From the NCBI GenBank assembly GCA_009911185.1, contig QXWW01000039.1, forward strand, positions 1 through 32,618: a stretch of 32,618 nucleotides of DNA. Reading direction: 5' to 3'. The notes beneath the pieces are model-generated. The model did no database searches and was not told the DNA's origin. It worked only from the letters and a program-made list of their open reading frames with translations. Within the stretch, counting starts at the first letter, position 1; every line of letters starts with the position of its first letter. This stretch comes from Lachnospiraceae bacterium (lineage in GTDB: Bacteria; Bacillota; Clostridia; Lachnospirales; Lachnospiraceae). Shown here piece by piece: positions 1 through 8,082 of the stretch. Made by a program: the position numbers and the translations under genes.

Positions 1-462
1 ATGCCTTATGACCCCTGCCGCCCCGTCATATGCATGGATGAAAAACCTTACCAGCTTCTTGGAGAAACAAGAGAACCGCTTCCTATAAGGCCGGGCGATA
101 TGCAGAAGACGGATTCTTAATACATCTGAAAGGGACATGCAGCATCTTTATGTTTACGGAGCCATTGGCAGGATGGCGGCACGTAACTGCCCGGAAGCAG
201 CGGACAGCAAACGACTGGGCGGAGGAAATACGCTGCCTGCCGGATGAATGTTACCCAAGGCATGAAAAAGTAAGCCTTGTCATGGATAATTTGAATATCC
301 ATGCGGAAGCATCTTTGTATAAACAGTATAGGCCTAAGGAGGCAAAACGCCTGGAAATCCACCATACGCCGGTGCACGGGAGGCTGGCTGAACATTGCTG
401 AACTTGCTTTTTACAGGCTATTCAAGCTCAAAAAGCATAAGCAATTTCATTTTCTGGATTAA
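1..462 (+). pseudogene. IS630-family transposase, decayed C-terminal half
   Basis: This is the catalytic half of a DDE transposase of the IS630 family. Frame 1 opens at the window edge and reads [16 protein letters not shown], the usual first-aspartate block, up to a stop at 118-120. The homology continues in frame 3 (GTCSIFMFTEPLAGWRH, then VMDNLNIH with the second aspartate, then LEIHHTPVHG). It shifts back to frame 1 at about 380 (WLNIAELAF, the block with the catalytic glutamate) and ends at 462. At least two frameshifts therefore break the gene, and its 5' half lies outside the window or is lost. I infer it is inactive. Confidence 0.85.
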
Positions 463-467
463 GTTGA

Positions 468-1316
468 TTAAGGATTCCTCTTCACCACTTTCCCATTACA
501 ATCCACGACTGGATTTTCCCAGATAATTTTTCCCACACTGTCAAGGGTGATTGTTCCGCTCTTTGGATTTTTAATAGAAACCACATGTCCATGCACATCT
601 GCTTCCACATCGGAATATTCAAAGGATAAATCTGTATCCTCCATGGTACAGTTCACCAATTTCAGGTGTGTACAATAGCACAAGGGCTGCGTACCGATAA
701 TCCTGCAGTTTATCAGTGTCAGTCCATCAGAGAACCAGGCCAGGTACTCTCCCTTTACCACACTGTCCCTTACCGTCACATTCCTGCTGTGCCAAAATGC
801 ATCTTTCGTGTCAAGGATAGAATCCTCGATTTCAAGGTTCTCCATATACTGAAAAGAATAGTTTCCTTTCATGGCGACATGGTCTAATTTCACATCTCTG
901 CTGTCCATAAAAATATATTCTGATGTAATGTCTACATCCTTTAATGTGATGCCGTTGCTCTTCCATCCAAACTCATGGGAAGCCACCCTGCTGTTTTCAA
1001 CCAGAATATTACTGCATTCACGAATAACCTTGATACCTTCTAACGTACAGTCTCTAATCACACCATGATCCGCATACCAGATTGCCGCTCTTGTTTTTTC
1101 ATCCATCTGCACGCGCTCTAAGCAAAAGCCATTTACATGCCACAAGGGGTAGCGGAGGGAAAAGCTGCAATCCAATAAAGCAATGTCTCTAGATTCCTTT
1201 AATGCGGATTCCCCATCTGCCGGACCTGCAAAAATACATTTTCTTATATCACATTCCTGTAAATGATACAGCGCTCTTTCTTCGTCAAACCGTCTGTTTT
1301 CCATTAACTGTCTCAT
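468..1316 (-). CDS. DUF3737 family protein, predicted right-handed beta-helix
   Basis: The 282-residue protein is built of short repeating strands with many Asn/Asp/Cys turns (for example MRQLMENRRFDEERALYHLQ at the start, then repeated 'V.DS..KG' and 'L..C.I.G' rungs from about residue 40 to 240). This is the pattern of DUF3737 proteins, which fold as a pectate-lyase-like beta-helix and whose biochemical role is not known. No signal peptide is visible, so a cytoplasmic location is inferred. It starts 4 nt after the stop of the MerR gene, with AGAGGT as ribosome binding site, so the two are cotranscribed and the MerR protein probably controls it. The gene is full length with no lesions. Confidence 0.85.
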   Translation of the reverse strand: MRQLMENRRFDEERALYHLQECDIRKCIFAGPADGESALKESRDIALLDCSFSLRYPLWHVNGFCLERVQMDEKTRAAIWYADHGVIRDCTLEGIKVIRECSNILVENSRVASHEFGWKSNGITLKDVDITSEYIFMDSRDVKLDHVAMKGNYSFQYMENLEIEDSILDTKDAFWHSRNVTVRDSVVKGEYLAWFSDGLTLINCRIIGTQPLCYCTHLKLVNCTMEDTDLSFEYSDVEADVHGHVVSIKNPKSGTITLDSVGKIIWENPVVDCNGKVVKRNP

Positions 1317-1320
1317 ATAT

Positions 1321-1662
1321 TTACCTCTTTAATTCATAGATACAATAATCAATGCGATCTAAAATCTGCTGCTTTTGATGGATTTCCTCAAGGAGATTCC
1401 CCCTGCACTTTTTCAGAATAAGGGTTTTCTCTGAACGGTTCGCGGCACTGTCTTCCGACAGGCTTAGATATGATTTTAAATCTTCCAGCTCCATCCCTCC
1501 CTCTACAAACATATGGATTTGCCCGATTTTGATAACATCTTCCTCCTTAAAATCGAAACTTCCATCATCTGCCGTTGTCCCGGACAAAAGTCCTTTGCCC
1601 ACATAAAACTTCAGCTTTTCCGTTGTAATTCCATATCTGCGGCTTGCGTCTTCCAACGTCAT
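1321..1662 (-). CDS. MerR family transcriptional regulator
   Basis: A 113-residue protein with the N-terminal MerR winged helix-turn-helix (MTLEDASRRYGITTEKLKFY, residues 1-20, followed by a wing to about residue 70) and a C-terminal leucine/glutamine-rich coiled coil (about 75-112) for dimerisation. It has no extra effector domain, so the inducer cannot be guessed. The start is fixed by AGGAGG nine bases upstream. It is the first gene of a two-gene operon with the DUF3737 gene. A good promoter (1767-1795) and a perfect 10-bp inverted repeat (1677-1707) lie upstream, and I infer autoregulation through that repeat. The long N-terminal HTH and short tail resemble regulators found beside DUF3737 genes. 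Confidence 0.85.
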   Translation of the reverse strand: MTLEDASRRYGITTEKLKFYVGKGLLSGTTADDGSFDFKEEDVIKIGQIHMFVEGGMELEDLKSYLSLSEDSAANRSEKTLILKKCRGNLLEEIHQKQQILDRIDYCIYELKR

Positions 1663-1676
1663 AAACGTCCCTCCTG

Positions 1677-1707
1677 CAATAGAAAGCCGGCTGTGAACTT
1701 TCTATTG
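1677..1707. promoter_or_regulatory. Perfect inverted repeat in MerR leader
   Basis: CAATAGAAAG (1677-1686) and CTTTCTATTG (1698-1707) are exact reverse complements separated by 11 nt, just upstream of the merR ribosome binding site. The dyad size suits a MerR-type operator, but it lies in the transcribed leader below the best promoter rather than inside its spacer. An RNA hairpin is the alternative reading. Confidence 0.5.
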
Positions 1708-1766
1708 TCATAATAAAAATATGAGCGCTAAGTCCAGGCAGCTATCGCCTTTTCTCTTACACTCAT

Positions 1767-1795
1767 ATTGTAACGATTTTACTATTCTATATCAA
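1767..1795 (-). promoter_or_regulatory. Sigma-A-type promoter for merR-DUF3737
   Basis: On the minus strand TTGATA (1795-1790) and TACAAT (1772-1767) are separated by exactly 17 nt. The predicted start near 1760 gives a leader of about 100 nt before the merR ATG at 1662. Confidence 0.6.
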
Positions 1796-1817
1796 ATACT
1801 TGTTTTTTATCAGAAAG

Positions 1818-2704
1818 TTATGCCTTAAAAGCATAAGTTAATTTTATGTGCTCTATAAATTTCGTCACAGCCAAACTAAACGGCTGCTGTTTTTCCCATG
1901 CAATCACGCTATTGGCAGACAGTTCCGGGGACAAGGGGCGGGAAATGATTTCATTTTTATCCCAAAAGGGCACGGCGCCTTCAATGACAAAGGAATACCC
2001 TAATCCTTTGCGCACCATGATTGCGCTGTTTGTGCTTAGATTGCTTGTAAATAAAACGTGAAGACGCCCAAAAGAATCCCCGAACCAATTTGCCAGTTCG
2101 TTTTGCACATTCATTCGGCGCGGCAGAATAATCGGCCTGCCTTCAAAATCGCTTGCTACAACCGCTTCTTTTTCTGCCAAAGGGTCATTTGGCGGCATCA
2201 GTACTACCCATCGTTCTTTTTTATTTAAACGGAGAAAATCAAACTTCCCAATGTCGATTGGCTCTAAGAGGATACCAGTATCGACCAGCCCTTTTTCCAT
2301 CTGCTCTTTTACCAGATCGGCGTTTGCCGTATAATTATCATAAGTGACAAGTGGATATTTCCTGCTGAACGTCTCGAATAAATCGGGCAGCATCTGCACA
2401 GCAGCCAGTTCGCCGCAGCCAATTACAATCTTCCCCTCCACAAAATCTTCCTGTTCGATCAATTCTCTTTCCGTCTTATCCACCAGCGATAAAATTTCTT
2501 CTGCGCGGCGGCGGAGCAATATCCCCTCATTGGTCAGGGCAATCCTCCTTGCCCCTCTATGAAATAATTTCACGCCGACTTTTTCTTCCAACTGTGACAA
2601 CTAGCGACTCAAAGTTGGCGCGTAATATGCAGGATCTCTGCTGCCCGATTGATACCCCCTTCCCGCACCACTGTAAGAAAATACCGAAGCACTCTGATCT
2701 CCAT
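1818..2704 (-). pseudogene. LysR family regulator, inactivated by frameshift and stop
   Basis: The gene begins at ATG 2704 with GGAGG upstream and reads MEIRVLRYFLTVVREGGINR, a typical LysR N-terminus. The recognition helix, expected as ITQPTLSRQLSQLEEK, is damaged twice: one base is lost around 2620 (frame shift after HIT), and the codon for the glutamine after LSR is TAG. From about 2600 the remaining 260 residues are open and look normal, with the substrate-binding domain (KIVIGCGELAAVQMLPDLFE to the end). Without an intact DNA-binding domain the product is presumably non-functional. The lesions look recent because the rest of the frame is undamaged. Confidence 0.85.
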
Positions 2705-2742
2705 TGCTACACCTCCATATTGTTAAATTTTATCATCTGCAT

Positions 2743-2852
2743 TCATTCCGGGCAAGACATATTTCGTATACAATACTCTGCGGGTGTCATCTTAAGTACG
2801 TTCCGGAAAGCTGTTGCAAACATGCTCTGATTTCATACCCAGCCTGATTTAC
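2743..2852 (-). pseudogene. AraC family regulator, C-terminal remnant
   Basis: On the minus strand one reads VNQAGYE, then after a one-base deletion NQSMFATAFRNVLKMTPAEY and a short tail ending at a stop (2745-2743). This is the last helix-turn-helix of an AraC/XylS regulator (usual form: VGY.NQS.F..AF....G.TP.EYR). Nothing recognisable of the rest of the gene remains upstream. Confidence 0.7.
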
Positions 2853-3271
2853 AATTCCATGAAACGACTGAGAATGCCGGTTATACAAGACTTTCCACAA
2901 TTACCAAGACAATCATTAAAACATTCTTGACACTGTCAAAATTATGCCCTTTCAAATTCAATATTACTGCGAGAAGCGTACAGAACAGAATTGTTCCCGT
3001 GTACTGCTGTTTGCAATATTGCTGGCTGAACAAATCAAATTGCCACAGAAGAAGCAAACGGCTTTGGCTATGGCAGCTTGTTTCCATAATCCCGCAGGAA
3101 AGATGATTGGATGGATGTAGGACACGGACAAAGAGAGGCAAACTATTACCGGAAATATTCTGTGAATAGTCACCTGTATTATGACGAACGCACTTATTAC
3201 ATCATGGTATAAAAAACTCCCCTCTGCAGATGAATGCAATGGGGAGCTTTACTGGATTTTTAAACAATATT
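2853..3271. other. Gene-free stretch with an unidentified coding scrap
   Basis: No intact gene is visible. On the plus strand 3063-3212 reads GFGYGSLFP, a stop, and then 40 open residues including DDWMDVGHGQREANYYRKYS and ending at 3212. This looks like the tail of a lost gene that I cannot identify. The rest is not recognisable. Confidence 0.35.
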
Positions 3272-3562
3272 TCAGGCAGCTTCATAGAAGCGGATATCCG
3301 GCTCAGCAGCCCAGGTCGGTCTGAGACCGGCAACAACATCATCTTTGAACATCTCTGTATCGAGGTATGCCTTTGCGTGTTCCATGCTGTCAAAACCATG
3401 GATGACCTGAACATCTTCGTCACGGATAAGAAGCGCCTTTGTTAATGCACCTTTGACAGTATCAAGAAACGGTTGGCGGAAATCCGTGTATACCTTTGCT
3501 GCGGCAGGACGGTTTTCCGGATTAATTTTCATTGTAATTTCAAGATAAGCTTTTACATTCAT
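3272..3562 (-). CDS. Small dimeric alpha/beta-barrel protein (ABM/EthD-like)
   Basis: A 96-residue protein (MNVKAYLEITMKINPENRPA at the start) with the strand-helix-helix-strand layout and the late aromatic strand (DIRFYEAA) of small stress-responsive dimeric alpha/beta-barrel proteins such as antibiotic-biosynthesis-monooxygenase and EthD-like families. No catalytic residues can be assigned, so the activity is unknown. The ribosome binding site GAAGGAGG lies 8 nt before the ATG. It is divergent from the HxlR regulator at 3739, with a palindrome between them, so it is the probable regulated target, for example in a response to electrophiles or redox stress. That role is inference from context. 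Confidence 0.6.
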   Translation of the reverse strand: MNVKAYLEITMKINPENRPAAAKVYTDFRQPFLDTVKGALTKALLIRDEDVQVIHGFDSMEHAKAYLDTEMFKDDVVAGLRPTWAAEPDIRFYEAA

Positions 3563-3660
3563 TATAGGTCCTCCTTCAATTTTATTTTAGCATCTCTTTG
3601 ATGCGTCCTCATAATATCATTAAGGCTAAAACAATGGAATATATAAAGAAATTTATTAGC

Positions 3661-3680
3661 CACTATTTAATTTAATAGTG
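3661..3680. promoter_or_regulatory. Palindromic operator candidate for HxlR
   Basis: CACTATT and AATAGTG form a perfect 7-bp inverted repeat with a 6-nt spacer between the divergent barrel gene and hxlR-like gene. Size and position fit the dimeric site of a winged-helix HxlR/MarR regulator. Confidence 0.55.
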
Positions 3681-3705
3681 ACTATATATTCTTGAGTGGA
3701 AGTAG

Positions 3706-3711
3706 TATAAT
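3706..3711 (+). promoter_or_regulatory. -10 element of the HxlR regulator gene
   Basis: A consensus TATAAT lies 27 nt upstream of the ATG at 3739. The -35 position (3683-3688, TATATA) is poor and lies next to the palindrome at 3661-3680, consistent with regulated or weak expression. Confidence 0.5.
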
Positions 3712-3738
3712 ACATATAACGAAAAGGAGACATGGAAT

Positions 3739-4116
3739 ATGTATCAGAAAAAGTTGGAAGCCGATATCCGATGCCCTTTGGAATATGGCTTGGAAATATT
3801 CGGCGGCAAATGGAAGTCCCGTGTGATATGCGTCTTGAATGAAAAAAGGATTTTGCGTTACAGCGGAATAAGAAAAGAAATGATGAATATTACAGATGCC
3901 GTCCTTGCAGCCACCTTAAAAGAACTCATTAATGACGGTCTGGTGTCAAGAAAACAATATAACGAGATTCCGCCAAAGGTGGAATATTCGCTTACGGAAA
4001 AAGGAAAATCTGTGGTTCCAATTTTACAAAGCATCTGTAAATGGTCTGGAATGTTCCATAAGGAAAACAGCGGAAATGTTATGGCTCAGTGCCAGCAGTG
4101 CGATTATAATAGTTAA
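3739..4116 (+). CDS. HxlR family winged-helix transcriptional regulator
   Basis: A 125-residue one-domain regulator. The family hallmarks are all present: an N-terminal cysteine in ADIRCPLEYGLEIFGGKWKS, the helix pair RYSGIRKEMMNITDAVLAAT followed by LKELINDGLVSRKQY (recognition helix and wing, about residues 35-80), and VEYSLTEKGKSVVPIL. The C-terminus carries an extra CQQC pair. HxlR proteins often sense electrophiles or oxidants through the N-terminal cysteine, and Cys12 is conserved here. AGGAG lies 9 nt upstream of the start. It is divergent from the small barrel gene and shares a palindrome with it, so repression or activation of that gene is the likely job. Confidence 0.9.
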   Translation: MYQKKLEADIRCPLEYGLEIFGGKWKSRVICVLNEKRILRYSGIRKEMMNITDAVLAATLKELINDGLVSRKQYNEIPPKVEYSLTEKGKSVVPILQSICKWSGMFHKENSGNVMAQCQQCDYNS

Positions 4117-4189
4117 AAATAGGGATATCCAGAGTAAAAGCATCATTTCAGCGGTGCTTTTATTATATTCAGGGGGCGGCAGTCTGCAT

Positions 4190-4500
4190 ACATTAAAAGG
4201 CAAACAGATCCTGGCGTGGACATCGACCTGGAAAGAAGGGATGATTATTCCACGGGACGAAGGCCACAACATTTACAATGCCGTGAAATCCTATGATTCC
4301 ACGAAACTGATGAATACCTCCTGCTGGGGATGGATAGTGTGGGCTTCCCGGTCGGCGGAGAGAACTCTCGCGGTTTCGACGATCTCAATAATTACTGCGA
4401 TACGATCACCATCATGAACTATGGCATGGCTGGAGGGCATCTAGGATTATGCCGCGCGGTTCTGGATGACGGGCAGCTGCAATTTCACGGACGATAAGCT
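4190..4500 (+). pseudogene. GH18-like glycosidase fragment
   Basis: A frame starting near 4206 reads DPGVDIDLERRDDYSTG, which fits the GH18 catalytic signature G-V-D-I-D-x-E. Further on it reads GGENSRGFDDLNNYCDTITI and then MNYGMAGGHLG, matching the family's later M-x-Y strand. Several frame changes interrupt the segment, and neither the N-terminus nor the end of the barrel is found. I infer a decayed chitinase/endo-N-acetylglucosaminidase-like gene. The assignment rests on two short motifs. Confidence 0.45.
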
Positions 4501-4685
4501 GCCGCAAACATCCCATCGTGAACTACTGGGATGACTACAACAAGGTGTCGTGGGCGCTTCCCCATGCCATTATAGATTTTGTGATGGTCTACAGCAAGGA
4601 AGATGTGTGGTTCACTTTCATGTACGAGATAGAGATTCCGGCAAAACCGGATAGGGAATACAGATTGCATTTCACGGGAATATAA
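4501..4685 (+). pseudogene. Unidentified C-terminal coding fragment
   Basis: An open frame from 4509 (HPIVNYWDDYNKVSWALPHA) runs to a stop at 4683-4685 (ending EYRLHFTGI). It has no start codon of its own and no ribosome binding site. It may be the tail of the preceding glycosidase-like gene or of a different lost gene. Confidence 0.35.
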
Positions 4686-4805
4686 AGTATTTTCTTATTT
4701 TAGGGGCAATTTTTATATTTGCCGCCCTTGGAAGGCAAAATAAAAAAGTGCAGGGAACATAAAATTTTATCAAAATGGGCTATTAGCATTGGATAGAGGA
4801 TAGTC

Positions 4806-5000
4806 ACGCAGGAGGAATTTAACACTGTACAGCAGCTTATCACAAACCGCAGACGGTCTGAAAACAAGAGTGACTTTGTGAATATTTTTGCAGGCGTTAT
4901 CAAGTGTGCGGACTGCGGCTATGCAATGCGGGCAGGAAGTGCAAACAGGAGGAAGCGCCCCAACATCATCGACGGCATTCAAAATGTCTGCTACCGGTGA
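4806..5000 (+). pseudogene. Large serine recombinase fragment (zinc-ribbon part)
   Basis: The frame from 4806 reads TQEEFNTVQQLITNRRRSEN and then NIFAGVIKCADCGYAMRAGS, ending in a stop at 4998-5000. This is the Recombinase domain end plus the CxxC zinc ribbon of Tn4451 TnpX/TndX-type large serine recombinases. The N-terminal catalytic resolvase domain and the C-terminal coiled coil are missing. At its stop the sequence passes directly into helicase-like coding, so the break marks a deletion or recombination joint. Confidence 0.75.
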
Positions 5001-5525
5001 TGAACGATTCAAGGAGAAGATGGGTTTAGATATACAAGTATCCAGGCAACGGGTGTTAAAACAAGATTATCTTCGCGAGCATTACGGCCTTAAGGACAGA
5101 ATATTGCAACACTCCCCGTAGGAAATCAAAGGATATGAAGAACGGATTTCCGGGTATAAAAGAGACACGGCACTTGCTAAAAAGTATCAGCCGCAAGGAG
5201 GAGAAGAGTTCGCCCCTATGACCTTAAAGAAGTAACTCACACCGAAAAAGCAGACGCAGGAAAGATTCTGCTTGCCAGGAAAACGTATCGCTGCAGGCTG
5301 TCCTGCCTGGCGGTTACCGGGGATTTGGATTAGAAATTTTTATGTTGCAGTAAATGCTCATTATTATGTGAATCTGTGCGAAGCAGGAAATACAAGATAG
5401 ATTTAGAGTCTGATACACTTGGTAATTTGAACAGAATAGAAAATGAGACTGCAAAACTGCCATTAAAATTGGTAGCTGCAAAGACAAGAAAAGCAGAAAC
5501 GCTTACAAATCCTGAAACTGTATAA
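5001..5525 (+). pseudogene. ICE-type SNF2-like helicase, C-terminal remnant
   Basis: Coding remains begin DERFKEKMGLDIQVSRQRVL and continue through QDYLREHYGLKDRILQHSP, a stop, then EIKGYEERISGYKRDTALAK. After frame changes KIDLESDTLGNLNRIENE and AKLPLKLVAAKTRKAET follow, ending at 5523-5525. This series matches, from memory of the family, the C-terminal region of the very large SNF2-like helicase/methylase protein of Tn1549-type conjugative transposons. At least three lesions are visible. The helicase motifs themselves are absent. Confidence 0.6.
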
Positions 5526-5593
5526 GCAGCGTTCTGTTATCGCAAAAATATCCAGAGAAAACGAGAAATACTGCGTTATTATCCAGAATAGAA

Positions 5594-5858
5594 GAATTGT
5601 ATGAGGAATATCCCAACGTCTTAGACGTGTTTAATATGGAAAATCAGCAGAACTAAGTGAACAGGAATATACAGCACTCCATAAAAGTAATAGGGCTGAA
5701 GAACAAACATACGGATATAGAGATGCCGTCAGTGTATTTCCGGGGATGCTATGACAGCGCAGAAAATATGAAAAAAGCAGGGATTTTATAAGACACTGAC
5801 CGAGAAAAACGGTGTTGGCACAGATGCTAACGCCGTTTATAGGAAACACAAGAAATAG
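5594..5858 (+). pseudogene. Degenerate small gene of the integrative element
   Basis: Joining three frames gives RIEELYEEYPNVLDVFNMEN, LSEQEYTALHKSNRAEEQTY, GYRDAVSVFPGM and YKTLTEKNGVGTDANAVYRK, ending at a TAG at 5856-5858. The parts are consistent with one former protein of about 90 residues. I cannot name the family. It follows the helicase remnant, as small accessory genes often do in conjugative transposons. Confidence 0.45.
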
Positions 5859-5950
5859 AAATATCTATAGAAGTATGCTATAATGGGTAAGATGGAACTT
5901 GATATGTGGATAGAAAAGATAAAGAATTATTTGTAGAAAAGGCAGATAAT

Positions 5951-6415
5951 ATGAGAAAATCTAAAATAGTATTGCTCTGTCTGTTATGTCTGACGATGAC
6001 AGCCTGCAGCAATGAATTTGCAAAACGAGAATATGATTCTGCTGAAAAAATTGCTGAGAGTACAGACCATTATACAAAAGCAGGATCTGTTGCCAATTAC
6101 ATAAATGGAGAATATACACTTACAATTTCCAAATTTAACGGACGCGAGACAGTGTGGGAAGAAACGGTAAAAGACAATCGGGATATAGAAGTAGATATTG
6201 ATTTTAGCCTTTCAAAAGGGCAGGCAAAAATAGTGTATATAGATAGCGAAGATAATATTATAACTTTGATTGAATGCCTGCCTGAGACTTCAACAGATGG
6301 ATTTGAGACAAAGACGCTGTTGTTAAAAAGTGGGAAAAATAGATTGAAAATCGTTGGATATGATTGTGAAGATATTGCGTTGAAGATGTTGTTTACTGAA
6401 CCACATAAGTTGTAA
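5951..6415 (+). CDS. Putative secreted lipoprotein, unknown function
   Basis: With the start at the ATG at 5951 the 154-residue product begins MRKSKIVLLCLLCLTMTACS, a complete lipoprotein signal peptide with the lipobox cysteine at residue 19. An upstream in-frame ATG at 5906 would bury the signal and is unlikely. The mature part (about 135 residues) is acidic and beta-rich, with segments such as NGEYTLTISKFNGRETVWEE and VDIDFSLSKGQAKIVYIDSE suggesting a small beta-sandwich. No family is recognised. The ribosome binding site is weak (AAAAGG). It lies intact among decayed element genes, 27 nt before the DUF3795 gene, and may be cotranscribed with it. Confidence 0.6.
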   Translation: MRKSKIVLLCLLCLTMTACSNEFAKREYDSAEKIAESTDHYTKAGSVANYINGEYTLTISKFNGRETVWEETVKDNRDIEVDIDFSLSKGQAKIVYIDSEDNIITLIECLPETSTDGFETKTLLLKSGKNRLKIVGYDCEDIALKMLFTEPHKL

Positions 6416-6442
6416 ACAGAAAATTTTTAGGAGGTGTTGGTA

Positions 6443-6877
6443 TTGTTATCAATTTGCGGCGTTGACTGTTGTAGTAATTGTAATAGAAAAGACGAATGTG
6501 GAGGGTGTGTCAAAACAAACGGACATCCGTTTGGCGGAGAGTGTATTGCCGCGGAGTGTATTAAAAAAGATGGCGCCGATGAATTTTTAAAAATGAAAAG
6601 CACTCTGATCGATGAGTTTCATTCACTTGGAGTTAAGAACCTGCAAGTAAACGACCTTAATTTGTTGAATGGATCCTATGTAAATTTAGAATATCAGCTT
6701 ACAAATGGGCAGTCGGTAAAATTTTTGGAAGATAACAAGATATACCTGGGTAATCAAATAGAAATACCGGGTAGTGACAGGTGTTATGGTCTTGCTGCGG
6801 ATGAGAAATATCTTCTTGTATGCGAGTACGGACATAATGGAGATAATCCACAAATAATAATATATAAAAAGAGATAA
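6443..6877 (+). CDS. DUF3795-like cysteine-rich protein
   Basis: The start is TTG at 6443, eight bases after AGGAGG (6429-6434). The in-frame GTG at 6434 overlaps the ribosome binding site and is not credible. The 144-residue product opens MLSICGVDCCSNCNRKDECG and has further cysteines at GGECIAAECIKKDG, so eight or nine cysteines in the first 45 residues resemble the metal-binding head of DUF3795 proteins. The second half (about 60-144) is a small beta-rich domain ending in QIIIYKKR, not usual for the shortest family members. Function is unknown. A cytoplasmic zinc or iron-sulfur protein is the inference. Confidence 0.65.
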   Translation: MLSICGVDCCSNCNRKDECGGCVKTNGHPFGGECIAAECIKKDGADEFLKMKSTLIDEFHSLGVKNLQVNDLNLLNGSYVNLEYQLTNGQSVKFLEDNKIYLGNQIEIPGSDRCYGLAADEKYLLVCEYGHNGDNPQIIIYKKR

Positions 6878-6929
6878 CGTATATTCTGTACAATCGAAAG
6901 CTACAAAGGAAGTGAAACGATAAATATGT

Positions 6930-7351
6930 ATGGAATGTTATATTCACGAAAATAGGATAACTCCATTATTAAATCTAATAAGATGTTTAGAAAATCATAC
7001 AAAATATATCTGTACAACTCGTGGACGGTGTATCTGTATGGAACGTGATTCTAAGCGCGGATTAAGGCGATGGAATTTCCCTTTTAAGTCATTAGAAATT
7101 GCAAAATGTATTTGCGTACTGCTGATTATAGCATAAAAGCCATGCGCTATTTATGAAATAGGAAATGAAAATGGCAGGCATTCATATAAAATCCTTGCTG
7201 ATAATGAGGACTTACAATTATATCTAAAAAAAGAAAAAACCTGTAAAGAAATGAACCCTATTTTATTGTTGAAGAATATAAACAATATGCAAATACACAA
7301 ATAACGAAATGAACTTCTGATGAAATACAAAAATATATGTCAGAGAGATAA
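6930..7351 (+). pseudogene. Conserved small protein, broken by stops and a frameshift
   Basis: One frame runs from ATG 6930 through CTTRGRCICMERDSKRGLRR and WNFPFKSLEIAKCICVLLII to TAA 7134-7136. It continues in the same frame with CAIYEIGNENGRHSYKILAD and NEDLQLYLKKEKTCKEMNP, then shifts at about 7260 into FIVEEYKQYANTQITK. After a TGA it finishes TSDEIQKYMSER with a natural TAA at 7349-7351. The coherent restored product of about 139 residues, with a Cys-rich centre, shows this was a gene recently. I do not recognise the family by name. Confidence 0.6.
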
Positions 7352-7441
7352 TTTATACTCAAAGGGCAGGTGGACTTCGTCCGGTAAGATACAGTTTGGC
7401 AGGAGACGGAACATAATTGATAAAAGAAAGGTAAAAAAATT

Positions 7442-7866
7442 ATGTTTTCGTTGAGAGCAGATTTGTGCGTAATAACAAGCATCGATAGATTTACTGATAC
7501 GCCAAAAGATTACCATCCGGTAGACATTTTGCCATCTTGTAAGTCAGTAATTTGTTTCAGATGCAGATTTACGGTTGGGATTTTAAATTGTAAATCTGAT
7601 ATTCCATATACGAGGGCGCCAAATTCTATTACACCTAAAATAGATCAATTGCGCTTAATTTCTGTATTGAAATGAGAAAATATCAGATAGTATGTGGTCC
7701 TACCGACAAATGAAAAACAGTGAGATAAAAATACAGACAGCGTTCTGTTGTGTCTCAGAAATATACGGCACAAGCGGCGGGGTTCGGAAAAATTGGCAAA
7801 AACTCTTTATTGATAACTTCAGAATTTGAAAACCATAAAATTATGAGCGATGATTGTTCACCATAG
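7442..7866 (+). pseudogene. QueG-like (epoxyqueuosine reductase family) gene remnant
   Basis: The frame from 7442 reads ADLCVITSIDRFTDTPKDYH, PVDILPSCKSVICFRCRF and SDIPYTRAPNSITPKIDQLR, the N-terminal layout of QueG-like iron-sulfur oxidoreductases. It stops at 7673-7675. About 80 bases later the family's next block appears in another frame: YTAQAAGFGKIGKNSLLITS, ending at 7864-7866. The cobalamin and double 4Fe-4S region that should follow is gone. Both truncation and frameshifts make it a pseudogene. Confidence 0.65.
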
Positions 7867-8082
7867 GTTATCAATAAAATCCTCCAAACGCCTTGAACAT
7901 AAGGGATTTATTGCAATACGTGCCCCCATCCCTTTATACAGTTTTACACATTCTTACCCTTATTGTCGTTACTGATAAGGTAAAAATCAAGGGCAGGAAT
8001 ATCTCATAACAAGATATAACAGGATGTGGCGATCAAACAACTGTGACGTATGTGCAAATATATAATAACGGAGGATTTTTGA
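7867..8082. other. Gene-free stretch
   Basis: No frame gives a recognisable protein. The only signal is GGAGG at 8070-8074, the ribosome binding site of the following TnpV remnant. Confidence 0.4.

Noticed and set aside
117-395. Minus-strand open frame of 92 residues
   Set aside because: It is the antisense of the IS630 transposase, whose protein motifs are clear on the plus strand.
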